Shown: positions 53,635 through 63,622 of the stretch, piece by piece
How positions within the stretch are numbered: position 1 is the first letter of the stretch
Layout of the letters: every line of letters begins with the position of its first letter
Assembly (NCBI GenBank): GCA_036971615.1
Contig: JAYKKR010000004.1
Location: 558,001-622,000 of the forward strand
Source: Amyloporia xantha
Taxonomy: Eukaryota; Basidiomycota; Agaricomycetes; Polyporales; Adustoporiaceae
Direction: 5' to 3'
DNA length: 64,000 nt
Position numbers and translations under genes: made by a program
Notes under the pieces: generated by a model
Seen by the model: only the letters and a program-made list of their open reading frames with translations
Told to the model about the DNA's origin: nothing
The model's database searches: none

Positions 53635-54783
53635 CTATCTCCCCAGACGTCCCGGAACGAAGAATGAAAAATGCAACCTTGTCGCTATTCGATGTTGGAA
53701 CGCGACGATACACAGCGATACACCGATGAACGGACAGGCTTCTATCCGGATTGTCTTGGCGTATGCGCCTTCCTGAGTTGCGAGGTGACACGACTCGGAG
53801 TCACAAAGAGTTCCAAAGACGAAATGGTGCTTCATGTTCGCAGGCAATCTGATTTCGCTGGACGTGCTGAGAACTTCAGTCCAGTAAGGATCATACAGTC
53901 ACCGGTATCGTGATTGGCGTAACCACTCAAAATGGGGTATTTGATGCACACTGCACAACCACAACTTACAGCTACATTGTTCATCATTGCAAGAAGATCG
54001 GCCTGGGATGATGGACCAGATGACGATACGTCGACATGTCTATGAGAGATATAGTCCGAACCTGATTGACCGTGTTTAGCGCATAATTCCGTGAAGTCCG
54101 TTGGAGCAAAACTCTGCATGCTCACCTCAGGCTACAAACGCGTAAGACCTTCGACAAGATGCCCCCATATATCATGCGACGACATGGGTAGACGAGTAGG
54201 ATGGAGAAACGAGGTTTGCAAGTTGTGTGCTTGACGAGGAAACATATGTACTCACCTTCTCCCAATGTGCGCTTCTACTGTCAGTGCCACCTCGAAATTC
54301 GTGCTGCTCGACGGCTCGATCTGCCGGGGTCGGCCACGAGCTCGAGAGGAGAACACGGTCACAGATTGAGATTTGAACGGATTCAGCGCTAACGCGATGG
54401 TGGCGAGGGAATCTAGATAGCCACGGAAAACATATTTACGCGTTGAACTGGTAAGTTGACGATTTCTCTCGAGTTCATCTTACTCACTTTTGTCCGATCC
54501 CCTCTCAGTTTCCCTCTAGGTTCGTAGACAGGTGTGTGAGGAGACCATGCGCGTTGACATGTATTAACATCATCCCACCAGTCAAACTTCATGCAAAGAC
54601 GGATCTTCCGATCTGTGTCGTCTAACTTGTAGTATAGAAACGCTGCGACATCACGATGAGAAGGACTCTGACCTTGTCCATGAGTGCATCATTTTGGTGC
54701 AGCCGAAGTTGGATCACCGTGCGCCCATGCCTGCGAGGTGAAAGTCCTGAAGGTTCAGGTCGCTGCTTCATGTTTTGTGCCAT
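53635..54783 (-). CDS. Unrecognised multi-exon gene, model incomplete
   Basis: Several minus-strand stretches look coding and end at plausible donors or acceptors. RDVAAFLYYKLDDTDRKI with KFDWWDDVNTCQRAWSPH and YEPRGKLRGDRTK (54490-54670) runs to GTGAGT. LATIALALNPFKS with SSSTNFEVALTVEAHIGR (~54260-54420) also runs to GTGAGT. SFAPTDFTELCAKHGQ with HRHVDVSSSG (~53975-54115) runs to GTAAGT. EIRLPANMKHHFVFGTL runs to the stop at 53635. I cannot join all exons in phase and do not recognise the family; no catalytic motif stands out. It may be a lineage-specific gene or one beginning to decay. The start at 54783 (MAQNMKQRPEP) is a guess. Confidence 0.35.
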
Positions 54784-55227
54784 GGATAATGTCCCCCAGT
54801 TAATCCATGAGATTAGTATGTATTGGTGCGTTCCACGATGCGGACTCGTATTGTCACTAAGCGTGGCTGCCGAGTCAATGAGAATATAGGCAGAAGATGA
54901 TCATGGCTCTAGACAGAGATGTAGACGCCGGTTCGATGCAGACTTGGACTACTTGGTGAGTGCGGGAGTCGGTGAAAGTACTGTTGACTGCGCAAAATGT
55001 ATACCAGCTGAAGTTGGTAAGGGCACATCATGAAACGGCATCTTTCAAATGCATGAACATGGTTGCTTGGTATTCATATGTAAGTCCGAGAAAACAATCA
55101 GCTTGCTCGTCAGCAGTTCAGGCCGCGGCATACACTGCAGTCCATATACTGACATGTCGCTGCCGTGAACAGTGATTATGGATCTGCATACATCCTGGCC
55201 TGAGGGAGTAGCGTGGTATGTTCTCTG
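54784..55227. other. Intergenic, nothing recognised
   Basis: Short region upstream of the unrecognised minus locus; only short ORFs. Confidence 0.4.
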
Positions 55228-55277
55228 TGAAAATGGTCTACAATGCGTCGATTCGAACGCATTGTAGACCTTTTTCA
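55228..55277. repeat. Long perfect-stem palindrome
   Basis: GGTCTACAATGCGT (55235-55248) and its exact complement (55257-55270) are separated by eight bases, CGATTCGA. The stem continues outward for seven more positions with one mismatch, giving about 21 bp per arm. Confidence 0.9.
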
Positions 55278-55432
55278 CCGTGTGTGTACACCGCACAAGC
55301 ACCTTCCGAAGAAGGTTTTGGTGCAGATACACGCGGCTTTAAAAACATCATTGTCGTTCAAGTTGAAGCCTCAGCAACACGTTCGTAGCGGAATTAGCAT
55401 CTTCTGGAGGCGCAAAGGCAGGTACGGGTTGG

Positions 55433-55486
55433 AAAACATACCGTGTTGCACCAAACTTCCATTTTTGGTGGAACGCGGTATGTTTT
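55433..55486. repeat. Imperfect palindrome, 23-bp arms
   Basis: Left arm 55433-55455 and right arm 55464-55486 are inverted copies with two mismatches, both containing AAAACATACCG and CACCAAA. The spacer is eight bases, like the palindrome 200 bp upstream. Confidence 0.85.
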
Positions 55487-55533
55487 ACAACATGTGACGG
55501 AACCTAAAAGTGCGTCCGCCGTTCAACGCGACG

Positions 55534-55560
55534 CGTTGTTTGTCGCGAGCGCAAACAACG
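55534..55560. repeat. Short palindrome in promoter
   Basis: CGTTGTTTG and CAAACAACG, nine perfect pairs around nine bases, 11 bp upstream of the TATA box at 55571. Confidence 0.8.
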
Positions 55561-55570
55561 TCCGCTGGAA

Positions 55571-55578
55571 TATAAAAG
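55571..55578 (+). promoter_or_regulatory. TATA box of the two-TM protein gene
   Basis: TATAAAAG, 84 bp upstream of the ATG at 55662, at the normal distance for a start site near 55600. Confidence 0.55.
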
Positions 55579-55661
55579 ACCAGCGATGCCCGCCCACACC
55601 CCCCATCGAATCAGGAAGCCTCAGCAAATATTCAGCTGCTCGCAGCAGCTACTCGCTCAAT

Positions 55662-56839
55662 ATGTTGCTCACCTACTTCCTCCTCAAGGGGACGCTCTTC
55701 ATCCAAGGGGCGCTCCTCTATCTGATCTCCTCCAGCTACTTGTATGCACCCATTCTGTGGACGCTGCCTACCATCATGCCGTCTCCCAGCTTCATCATCG
55801 ACGTATTTGCGCCGCGCCTAAGGTACTTCGAACGTATCTTTCCATATATCAGCCTTACTGACAGTGCCCGTCTGTAGCTTGCCCGCAAGTGATTTTGAAA
55901 TGCCACCCTTTTCTCCCAGTTTCACGTCATTGCCATCGCCGTCACCCTCGTCCATCGTCTTCCCGTACCATTCTGCCGTAGCTGGGGCTTTGCCGCCTCC
56001 TCTCTCATCGCGCGTTCTTCCGCCATACTCCGCTCCTTTACGCCTTTCCCCCGGCATGTCAGGCAAACACGCTCCTCCATCCGATCCTGACTTTCTCTAC
56101 TGCGGGGCTACTTTCACTGCCATCATGAAGGAGTTCATGACGCTGGAGGTCTTAGCGATATTTGTAGCATTTATTCCGCTCTGGTACATACTCTTTTGGA
56201 CTAGCGAAAGCGGGCAGAAAGAGGTCAGAGGTCAGGGTCAGAGTGTAGTGGTCGTGGAAGCTGGGCCGAACGAAAATGAATATCTTTACCGTGAGGCGGT
56301 GCCGGCCCTCGTAAGTTCTTTCAATCATCTTCGCGACTGTCTGTTCGTGTTGCTGACGTGCTTGTTCCTACTGCTCCCAAACAGACGAACATTCTTCAGC
56401 CATCTCCAATTTTTCTGACCCCACGAGTCCCCCAAAAATAGACGGAGACGATGCGCTCACCGACTCATTCAACTGGTGGTCATTGCCTATGGAGCCGGAC
56501 GCGCTGGCCTTCAACCCGGACGAAATCTTCGCGACGTCGACTCCCCTCAGCTCCCCCATCCAACGTTCGCGCCCGCGCCGCCACACATCTCCGGATGTTT
56601 TGCCAGTCATTCCTCCTTTTCTTTCGAGCCCCCGCGACACTCGTGTCCGCTCCGCCACCACCTCAGGGCCCGTCGTCCGCCTTCCTTCAGCGGCCGCCGA
56701 GGCTCGAAGAAGAGCGCTGATATTATCTCTCCCTGTGGATGACGTCCCTCTCTACGATGTCGAAGCGATTCCCCCCACAGCGGTACCGGAAAGCCCTGTC
56801 CCTCGCGTGCGCCTTCCGCCAGCATCTTCACATACCTGA
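55662..56839 (+). CDS. Uncharacterised membrane protein
   Basis: Three exons. Exon 1 (55662 to ~55823) opens with a hydrophobic signal-anchor-like start, MLLTYFLLKGTLFIQGALLY, and a second hydrophobic stretch to FIIDVFAP. After an intron ending TGTAG, exon 2 has a Pro/Ser-rich segment and a strong helix, LEVLAIFVAFIPLWYILFW, followed by charged residues. Exon 2 joins exon 3 in phase only with a GTGAGG donor after NENEYLY, giving HEHSSAISNFSD. Exon 3 is a soluble Ser/Pro/Arg-rich tail (QRSRPRRHTSPD, VDDVPLYDVEAIPP) ending at 56839. I recognise no family. The TATA box and three palindromes lie just upstream. The tail could be extended by alternative splicing into 56840-57290. Confidence 0.55.
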
Positions 56840-57479
56840 GCGCGAGTGCAATGACGACGCTGATGCTTTCTGCCGCTTTCGCTCCATCACTATCTTGTCG
56901 ACCGTTCTTCCCATCTCGTCTCCGCACCATCACACGCCACTACTAGTATCTCTGCGCCTCTCGTCTCCAATTCATCTGCATCCTCCGCCCTCGCGGCCAT
57001 CCTTCTCTTCCCCGTTCCGGAACGACGGACGACTATCAATGGCACCCATGACCTCCGCCCAGCACCACGCTCCGCGTCGAACAAGCTGACTTCCCATCGT
57101 TCATCCAAATTGCGCGCCCCGCGTTAATCAAAGGTACGTTCGACTTCCCCGTCTCCCCTGATCGTTTCGCTGATTGATGATTATGCAGCGCGCTGAACAC
57201 TTTGTGCTCCTCATCCGCGGCAGGGGGAATCATTGTGCACTCAGCCCTTCGGGCGCATCCCCAGCAGCAGGATGTTCAGCTGTAGGTACGTTCGTTCATC
57301 TTTATCCCATCTGCCTTTGTCGACTCACTGGCGTTCTGGTAGGCCTTGGGTCTCCAACACGCATCGCGTCGCCGTCTTAGGCGCAGATAGTCACCGGGTC
57401 ACTTCGGCACGGTTCGGGGGCGGACATCCTATCATTATGCCTATTTATTCTCCTACTGTACTACCTCATCCTGCTCGGT
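56840..57479. other. Downstream region, possible further exons
   Basis: Open but low-complexity frames continue to about 57290, where a GTACG donor (57131), a TTATGCAG acceptor (57188) and the run ALNTLCSSSAAGGIIVHSAL before a stop suggest transcription may go on. No family is recognised. Confidence 0.3.
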
Positions 57480-57571
57480 ACGTAGAGGCAATCTGTCCTC
57501 AGAGCCCGTTAGCTTCTCGTATGGGGCCACATACGACAAGCTAATCGGCTTCGAGCGGATTGTCTCTACGT
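57480..57571. repeat. Hairpin 1 of a tandem pair
   Basis: Outer arms ACGTAGAGGCAATC (57480-57493) and GATTGTCTCTACGT (57558-57571) pair with one mismatch. Inner arms TTAGCTTCTCGTATG (57509-57523) and CATACGACAAGCTAA (57530-57544) pair with one mismatch around the loop GGGCCA. Between them lie AGAGCC on one side and GGCTTCGAGC on the other. Confidence 0.9.
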
Positions 57572-57574
57572 GAT

Positions 57575-57669
57575 TAGACCTTCATTTGGGCGTATTAGAG
57601 CCGATTAACTTCTCATATGGGGCCACATATGACAAGTTAACCTGCTCGAAGCGCCCAAATGGAAGTCTA
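57575..57669. repeat. Hairpin 2 of a tandem pair
   Basis: Outer arms 57575-57592 (TAGACCTTCATTTGGGCG) and 57652-57669 pair with two mismatches. Inner arms TTAACTTCTCATATG (57605-57619) and CATATGACAAGTTAA (57626-57640) pair with the same single mismatch as in hairpin 1 around the same GGGCCA loop. AGAGCC and GCTCGAAGC flank the inner stem as in hairpin 1. The two inner stems start 96 bp apart. Confidence 0.9.
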
Positions 57670-58234
57670 ATTTACTCCGAGCCTCTTTCTTTCTTACTCT
57701 CATTCTCGAACCTGTAGCGTTAGCGTCTCATCCGGATCTCCTTCTCTTTTCTCGTCTCAGTTTCTTTCCTCGTCTCGTCTCGATTCCTTTCCTCGTCTCG
57801 GTACTGTATCTTTTTTCATCGATGTGTATCTCTCGGCTCGTTCCTCTTGACTCGGACTTTTGGACTTGTGGATTTCTCTTAATATCATCATATGAATCCA
57901 AATTCATTCATTGTATTGTCTACTAAGCGATGCCGCCTCATCAATCATGTCAAGTACCCTCGGAATTCACTTCCGATATATCTTCTACAATCATGGATCC
58001 AATTCTTGTACGTCTTCATATTCACTCATATTTCATATCGAAGCCTCCGAACAAGCACATAAGTAAATTTCATCTCGACTTCCTTATCTCGTTACGCAAA
58101 CTGACGATCTGCAGAACCCTCATTCATACAAACTGGATCAACGTCATATAAATACAAGGCCGGCGATACAATCATACACAGATCCACCCAAGATCGACAT
58201 TTGACTTCTGCGTCCACACGTGCGCCATTTTTGT
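57670..58234. other. Pyrimidine-rich convergent intergenic region
   Basis: A CT-rich stretch (57680-57850) with repeated CTCGTCTC and TTTCCT motifs lies after the hairpins, before the 3' end of the epimerase gene. No gene seen. Confidence 0.5.
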
Positions 58235-59511
58235 TCACTTCCAGTCGTACTTGGGCGCGTATCCAAGCTCGCGCTTGGCCTTGTCGATGCTGAGCAGCGT
58301 GTCGTTCGGGCCCTTCGTGGGGGTGTACGGCACGCCGGGGAAATACTTTGCGACGAGCTCGGCGTTGGGCGTGCGAATGGTGGTGTTCTGTTGGATACGA
58401 GCATGAGAGTGAAGCCACGAACGAGAAAATCGTGCCGCGACTCACTGAGTTAGCGATGAGGAATTGGTGGTGGCCCGTAGCCTTGTATTCGAGCGACCTG
58501 CGAATGGCTTGTGCACCCTGAAAAAACCCTGGATGAGTCGGAAAACTTGGACGTCGAAAACGAAAGACCCACATCGCGAGCATCGATGTATCCGAACAGG
58601 CTAGATGCAAAAAGCCGGTCTGTCAACATGCCTGGCTACGCCATCTTCTCAGGTTGCTTACTTCCACTTCCTCTTGCTCGGGTCGCTCTGCCATGTCTCG
58701 AATTCGACATAATCCTGAGGCGACATCACGTTCGAGAACCTGATCGACACGATTTTCGTCGTCGGATCCCAGCGAGTGTATTCTTGCGCCATGACCTGCG
58801 ACATGTTCAGACTGCCTTCATATAATTTGACTGATGAATACATACCTCACCGACGAGCTTGCTAAGAGAGTACGCGCTTTCGGGCCTACGAGGTGAGTTC
58901 TCGTCCATAGGAATGTAGTCCGGAAGCCATGGGTTGAGGGGGAGACCGAGCAACGTCTCCGACGAAGCCAACACCAGGTTTTTGATACCGATCTTACGAG
59001 CCGCCTCGAGAATGTTGTACGTCCTGAACGTTGTGATCAGTGGTTTACTCAGTCCGTAAAAGAGAGCGTATTCGTACGAGATGGTGTTCAATTGGAACTG
59101 CGTGGAAGACGCCATCATTCCCGGCGCGGGGAGCGCTGCAAGGTGCACAATGGCGTCAATTTTCTTGTATTTCTGCATAGCGGACCGATTCAGTTTATCA
59201 CGCCCCTAGTACCCGCCGAAACCATACAGGCGACATACCGTATCAACCTCTAGTAGGTTCTCCATGACCTGGCCCATGTCCTCCAAGTCAGTGTGCATGA
59301 ATTGCACCTGCTCCGGGGCGCCCAATGGCGGGGCTGCCTTGTCGAAGTTGATGACATCCCATCCGTTCTCGAGCAGATCGACCACTGTCGGACGACCGAG
59401 CTTTCCAGAACCACCCGTGACAACCACCCGACGGCGTTGGGTCGTCGCTGCGAATTCGTCGGCAGCGACACCGAGAGTTCTGGTGGATGTGAACGACAGA
59501 GGACCTGACAT
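58235..59511 (-). CDS. NAD-dependent epimerase/dehydratase family protein (extended SDR)
   Basis: Starts MSGPLSFTSTRTLGV. The Rossmann strand VVVTGGSGKLGRPTV carries the TGxxGxxG motif. Then LLENGWDVINFD, AIVHLAALPAPG, the exon join NTISTYNILEAARKIGIKN, VLASSETLLGLPLNP, the catalytic YSLSK (YxxxK, with the Ser in LASSE), IVSIRFSNVMSP, GYIDARD, LEYKATGHHQFLIAN and the C-terminal LLSIDKAKRELGYAPKYDW. About six introns join in phase. Extended SDRs of this type oxidise or epimerise sugar nucleotides or related substrates with NAD(P); the substrate cannot be named. The length, about 320 residues, is normal and the gene appears intact. Confidence 0.9.
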
Positions 59512-61427
59512 CGCGATTGTGGCGGAAAGTCAGATTTAGAATGACATGGGTAGGTAGGGTTCCCGGAAAATATATGCAATGAGATAAACCCATCACTCCG
59601 TCGGTCTTCCGAGAGCATGATGACGATAAGTCAGCGACTGACGTCGAGAGAATCGCAGATGCAGAATGAGAGACGAAGCGTCTTGCATCGCGCTATCGCT
59701 CGAGTCACGGGCCTGATAGACTCGTCTCATGATCGCCTCTGATCAGCTGCATGAGCCTGCATCTGCTCGCTGCGCCCCTCGATGCGCAAATTCCTCGGGT
59801 AAAGGCTACCTGGAGGCTACCGTACTCCCACCCATAAATTACATTTATGTATGGCCCCACACCTGACCTGTAGTTCTGCTCTTCCTCGCCTTCGTTTCCA
59901 GTCATTCATCTGTACACGCTCGTAATGACAATAAGTTATCGTGCGCACCCTGATAGACCTGGAATATTCGAGCCCATGTGGATGCTGTGCCATCGATGTG
60001 AGTATAACGACTGCTTTCTTAGCTGCCGATTCCCCATGAAGCCATCGATTTCGTTTCCTGCACACTGTGGGGACGAAATCTGGTGAAATCAACCCTTAGA
60101 TATGGGTAATTTTCGCCCATCTACATGGTTATTTTAGCTAATATCGGGTTGTCCTAACCCCCCGTGTACATGGTGAAAATAACACGAAAAATGTCCGCTT
60201 TCACCATGCAAAATCTTCATTTGCGGTGAAAACAGCCCTGAAGCGGGGTTGAATGACGAGGGTAAAAGTCACTCCAAATTAACCCGCCTGAGTTTAACCC
60301 AGTTACAGGGTGAAAGTGTGATTCAACCCGCCAACTGGGTGACCCTAACCAGCGCCGGCGTTCACTGTGTGCAAATGACGAAATCACTCTTAGCGGGGAG
60401 GTCCATCCCTTCCTCCTACAGCATAACAGGTTGACAACGGCATTCAGCGCATTCAATCTCTCACTGCGTATAAAACTGAGGCAGAAATTGGACCAAAAAG
60501 TCCAGCCTCCAATTATGCGCCAGGTTTGACCACTCATGTCTGTCCGTCCAGGCCGCCTGAAAGCAACGCTCTCTCGCAAATCACATCAGTAGCAAGAGTG
60601 GACGGTCTTGGATCATAGATAGAAATGAATACATTGAGAGGTATTGGGAGCAGGAAGAGCGGATAGAATCAAGATGGAATAAAGCAGATCTAGAGACTCG
60701 GCGCGGGCTGTGGCGGGCAATGGTCACGAGGCACGTGCTTTGTGACAGAGCGAGCAAGTAGCGAGCATCCTTCGTAAGTAGCGCGCGTGGATGTTTCACT
60801 CTGCGAATTCCTTGCACAGCGCATGTCGTGAGTCTACGTTCGAAATATTGCGGTAGCTGAAGAAATATTTCCGCTAGGTTGGAATATGGCGAGTGTACTT
60901 GTAGATTCTATTCCAATTTAAGCGTAGCAGGCGCTATGTTTCGTGTTCGTCCAGTACCGAGTGCTGTGAACTTGTACCACGCAAGTTGGAGGCGAAAGTT
61001 ATTAGTATTCTCATATCCCTCTATCACGTATACTCTGGAGTGCGTGACCTTTAGACCAATGTCGTCTACGCGATGCCAGCCCTGCAGGAAGGGTGTGCGT
61101 TACGGCCCACGGCATGTTAACGTTGGATAGTACTGTGCTTCAAGATTGGTGAGATTGATATATCTTTCGTTTAGTTTCAGCTAATCTATGAAAGTTCAAG
61201 TCCAGGCCAGTCGTGATCATAATTGCGCCTCACAACTGCCTATTGGACACGATCGCTATTGATGTTCTGTGCAGAGGCTGACAGTGGTTCATGCCTTCGG
61301 GTGAGACAAATGAGCTTGCGCCTGGCTCGTGTCGTTCTGCATTTCTTTGCTTTGAATTGCGCTGTGCTTGTTTTCTGTTCTCGAATTGCTGTCCATCTGA
61401 ACGCTTCGAATCAGTGTCTCATTGATC
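59512..61427. other. 1.9 kb intergenic region with a repetitive patch
   Basis: At 60060-60370 the motifs GGTGAAA and AACCC recur many times in both orientations, and CACTGTG occurs as a direct repeat at 60063-60069 and 60363-60369. The patch could be a decayed small transposon, but terminal inverted repeats are not convincing. Elsewhere nothing is recognised. Confidence 0.35.
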
Positions 61428-63622
61428 ATGGATCCTGCCAGGGGCAGTGTGTCCACAGGAGACGTACTACTCGGCCAGCATCCTCCAAAGGGGCAAGATG
61501 CTGCCGTCGTCTTCTGGATTAATATTTTCCTGCTTTCTATCCTCGCGCTTTGCACTATTTCACAGCTCCCTCGCATTTTTGCACGTCTGTCAAGTCCTTC
61601 AGAGAGACGCTACGGTCATCTGCTATGTACGTTCAACGGACGGGAATCTCGTTTATTCGCTTATGACTCAACTGAGAAATAGATCGATCCTCTCTGCACG
61701 TCCCCCTCTCGCGATCGGTGTCCACCCAGTCGGATAATTCATTCGCTCGACTAGTGAAACCATCGGGTGATAAGGAGAAAGACGATCATGTATCCGCACC
61801 ACGCCATGTTCCTGCTTGGTCCACCATGCTCAGATCGATTACCGCGGTTCTTCGCATTCGATTCCAAGGCAGAATCCACCTCGGCGGCACGTCACTCCTC
61901 GTCTTCTACTTCGCTACCCTTCTCTTTGCTGGCGTATACAGGAGCAGTTTGTTCACGAATCAGGTTCGGGCGGGCTATGTAGCGATTTCGCAAATTCCAT
62001 GGGTCATAGTACTGGCCACGAAGAACAACATAATCAGCATGCTGTTAGGAATAGGATGGGATCACGTACGTGTGCCGGACATAGCGGCGATCATAACCTG
62101 GAGCTAACGCTTGACATACGTATTTCTCACAGCTAAACTATATCCACCGCTTCTCAGGGCGCCTGATGGTCATAGCAGCCAACGTACACACTGTCGGGTT
62201 CAGTCAGTAATTGACACGTTTTCAGTATGAGACGCTCTCACCTCGTCCTCTAGTATATCGTTGGACGATAGAAGGGAAATTCACCCGACATATCTTGCAG
62301 CCACGCTACATCTGGGGTCTAGTCGCCATCGTGTGTATCGATGTTCTATTCTTCTTCTCCCTCGCACTGTGGCGCCACAAGGCATATAACGTCTTCTTCT
62401 TGACGCACGTCGTAGCCTTCGTAGTATTCTTGGTGGCGGTACGTGTCCCAGCGAATCTGCAATGGGGCGATTGCATTGATGTCGAGCGTGCGTCCTCCTA
62501 TTTCCCAGGTCTGCCTTCACATGCCTGCATGTTTCCCGTACGTGTTCGCGGGCGCCAGCATCTACGTGCTAGACGTCCTGCTTCGGTTCATCAAAACGCG
62601 CGTCTGCATGGCTCGCATTTGCACGATCCCGGAGCTTTCCATGACATCCATGCAAGTACCAACGCTGAACGCAGGCTGGCGTGCAGGGCAGCACGTCCGT
62701 CTGCGTGTACTTTCAGTAGGCATGGGATGGTACGGATGGGCTGAGACGCACCCTTTCACGATTGCGAGTGCCAGCAGGGGGACAGCGCAGGACGGACTCG
62801 TCCTGCTGTGCAAGAACACGGGGAGGTGGACTCGTAAGCTGTACGCTGTAGCTAGCTCAGATGCCGAGCTCGACGGCCGCCAGATAAACGTCAAGGTCAT
62901 GGTAGAAGGCCCCTACGGTCAGCTTCGCTGTTGGGACTTGTCGGTTTCCTTCTGACGGCCTGGATTTCAGGCGGACCCGGGAACACCATCATCTCGAGCT
63001 TTTCTGGGGCGCTATTCATCGTAGGCGGCAGCGGGATCTCGTATGCCTTGGCGTCTGCAGAGGAACTGCTCCAGAAAGCGGTTGACGGCTGCAGCAGCGT
63101 CACCATACTTGATCTCATATGGTGTGTCCAGCATCCCGGTAAGAGAAAGATGCAGCCTTCGACGAAGAATGGCACTCACCTGTTGAACAGACTCCCTAGC
63201 GCCGCTGCTGCCCACGTTCTCCTCTCTTCTACTTCAGAGTGCCGCCACGACGATGTCCTTGCAGATATCCGTGTTTTATACCCGCGCAGAGACGGCTGAT
63301 CATGCGTTCAAGGCCTTTGACCTTCCTTCCGGCGTGACTCTGAGCGCAGGCCATCCCAATGTCAACTGCAGGCTGCTAGATGTGGTCGAACGCACTACAG
63401 CAGCCAGCCTCCTCCCTGGTTGTGGCGACAAGCCTAGAGGTGTGATTGTGGGCGCCTGTGGCCCGATAAAGTTGGGTGAGGTCGTGCGACAAGCAATTGA
63501 CGGCTTGCATTCGGAGCAGCATAGGGCGGTAGGAGGGGTCGAGTTGCATGAAGAGTGAGTCCTTGTTTTCGCGTCAGGGTAGCTGGTGTATTGATCGGTG
63601 CCACAGAATTTACTCGTTGTGA
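61428..63622 (+). CDS. Ferric reductase transmembrane component (bis-haem), second copy
   Basis: Starts MDPARGSVSTGDV; first helix VVFWINIFLLSILALCTIS then LPRIFARL. A 131-bp intron (61627-61757) joins in phase to KPSGDKEKDDHVSAP. It continues HVPAWSTMLRSI, LLVFYFATLLFAGVY, IPWVIVLATKNN, the first His pair HRFSGRLMVIAANVH and the second HVVAFVVFLVAVCLH, each with His 14 apart, GWRAGQHVRLRVLSVG, THPFTIAS (FAD), GALFIVGGSGISYAL (NADPH), LDLIWCV, SLQISVFYTRAE and VIVGACGPIKLGE. The last intron joins VELHEE to IYSL, stop 63620. Function is as for the copy at 50.6 kb, to which it aligns throughout; that copy's N-terminal Ala-rich segment and Ser/Asp-rich loop are shorter here. It appears intact. 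Confidence 0.9.
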
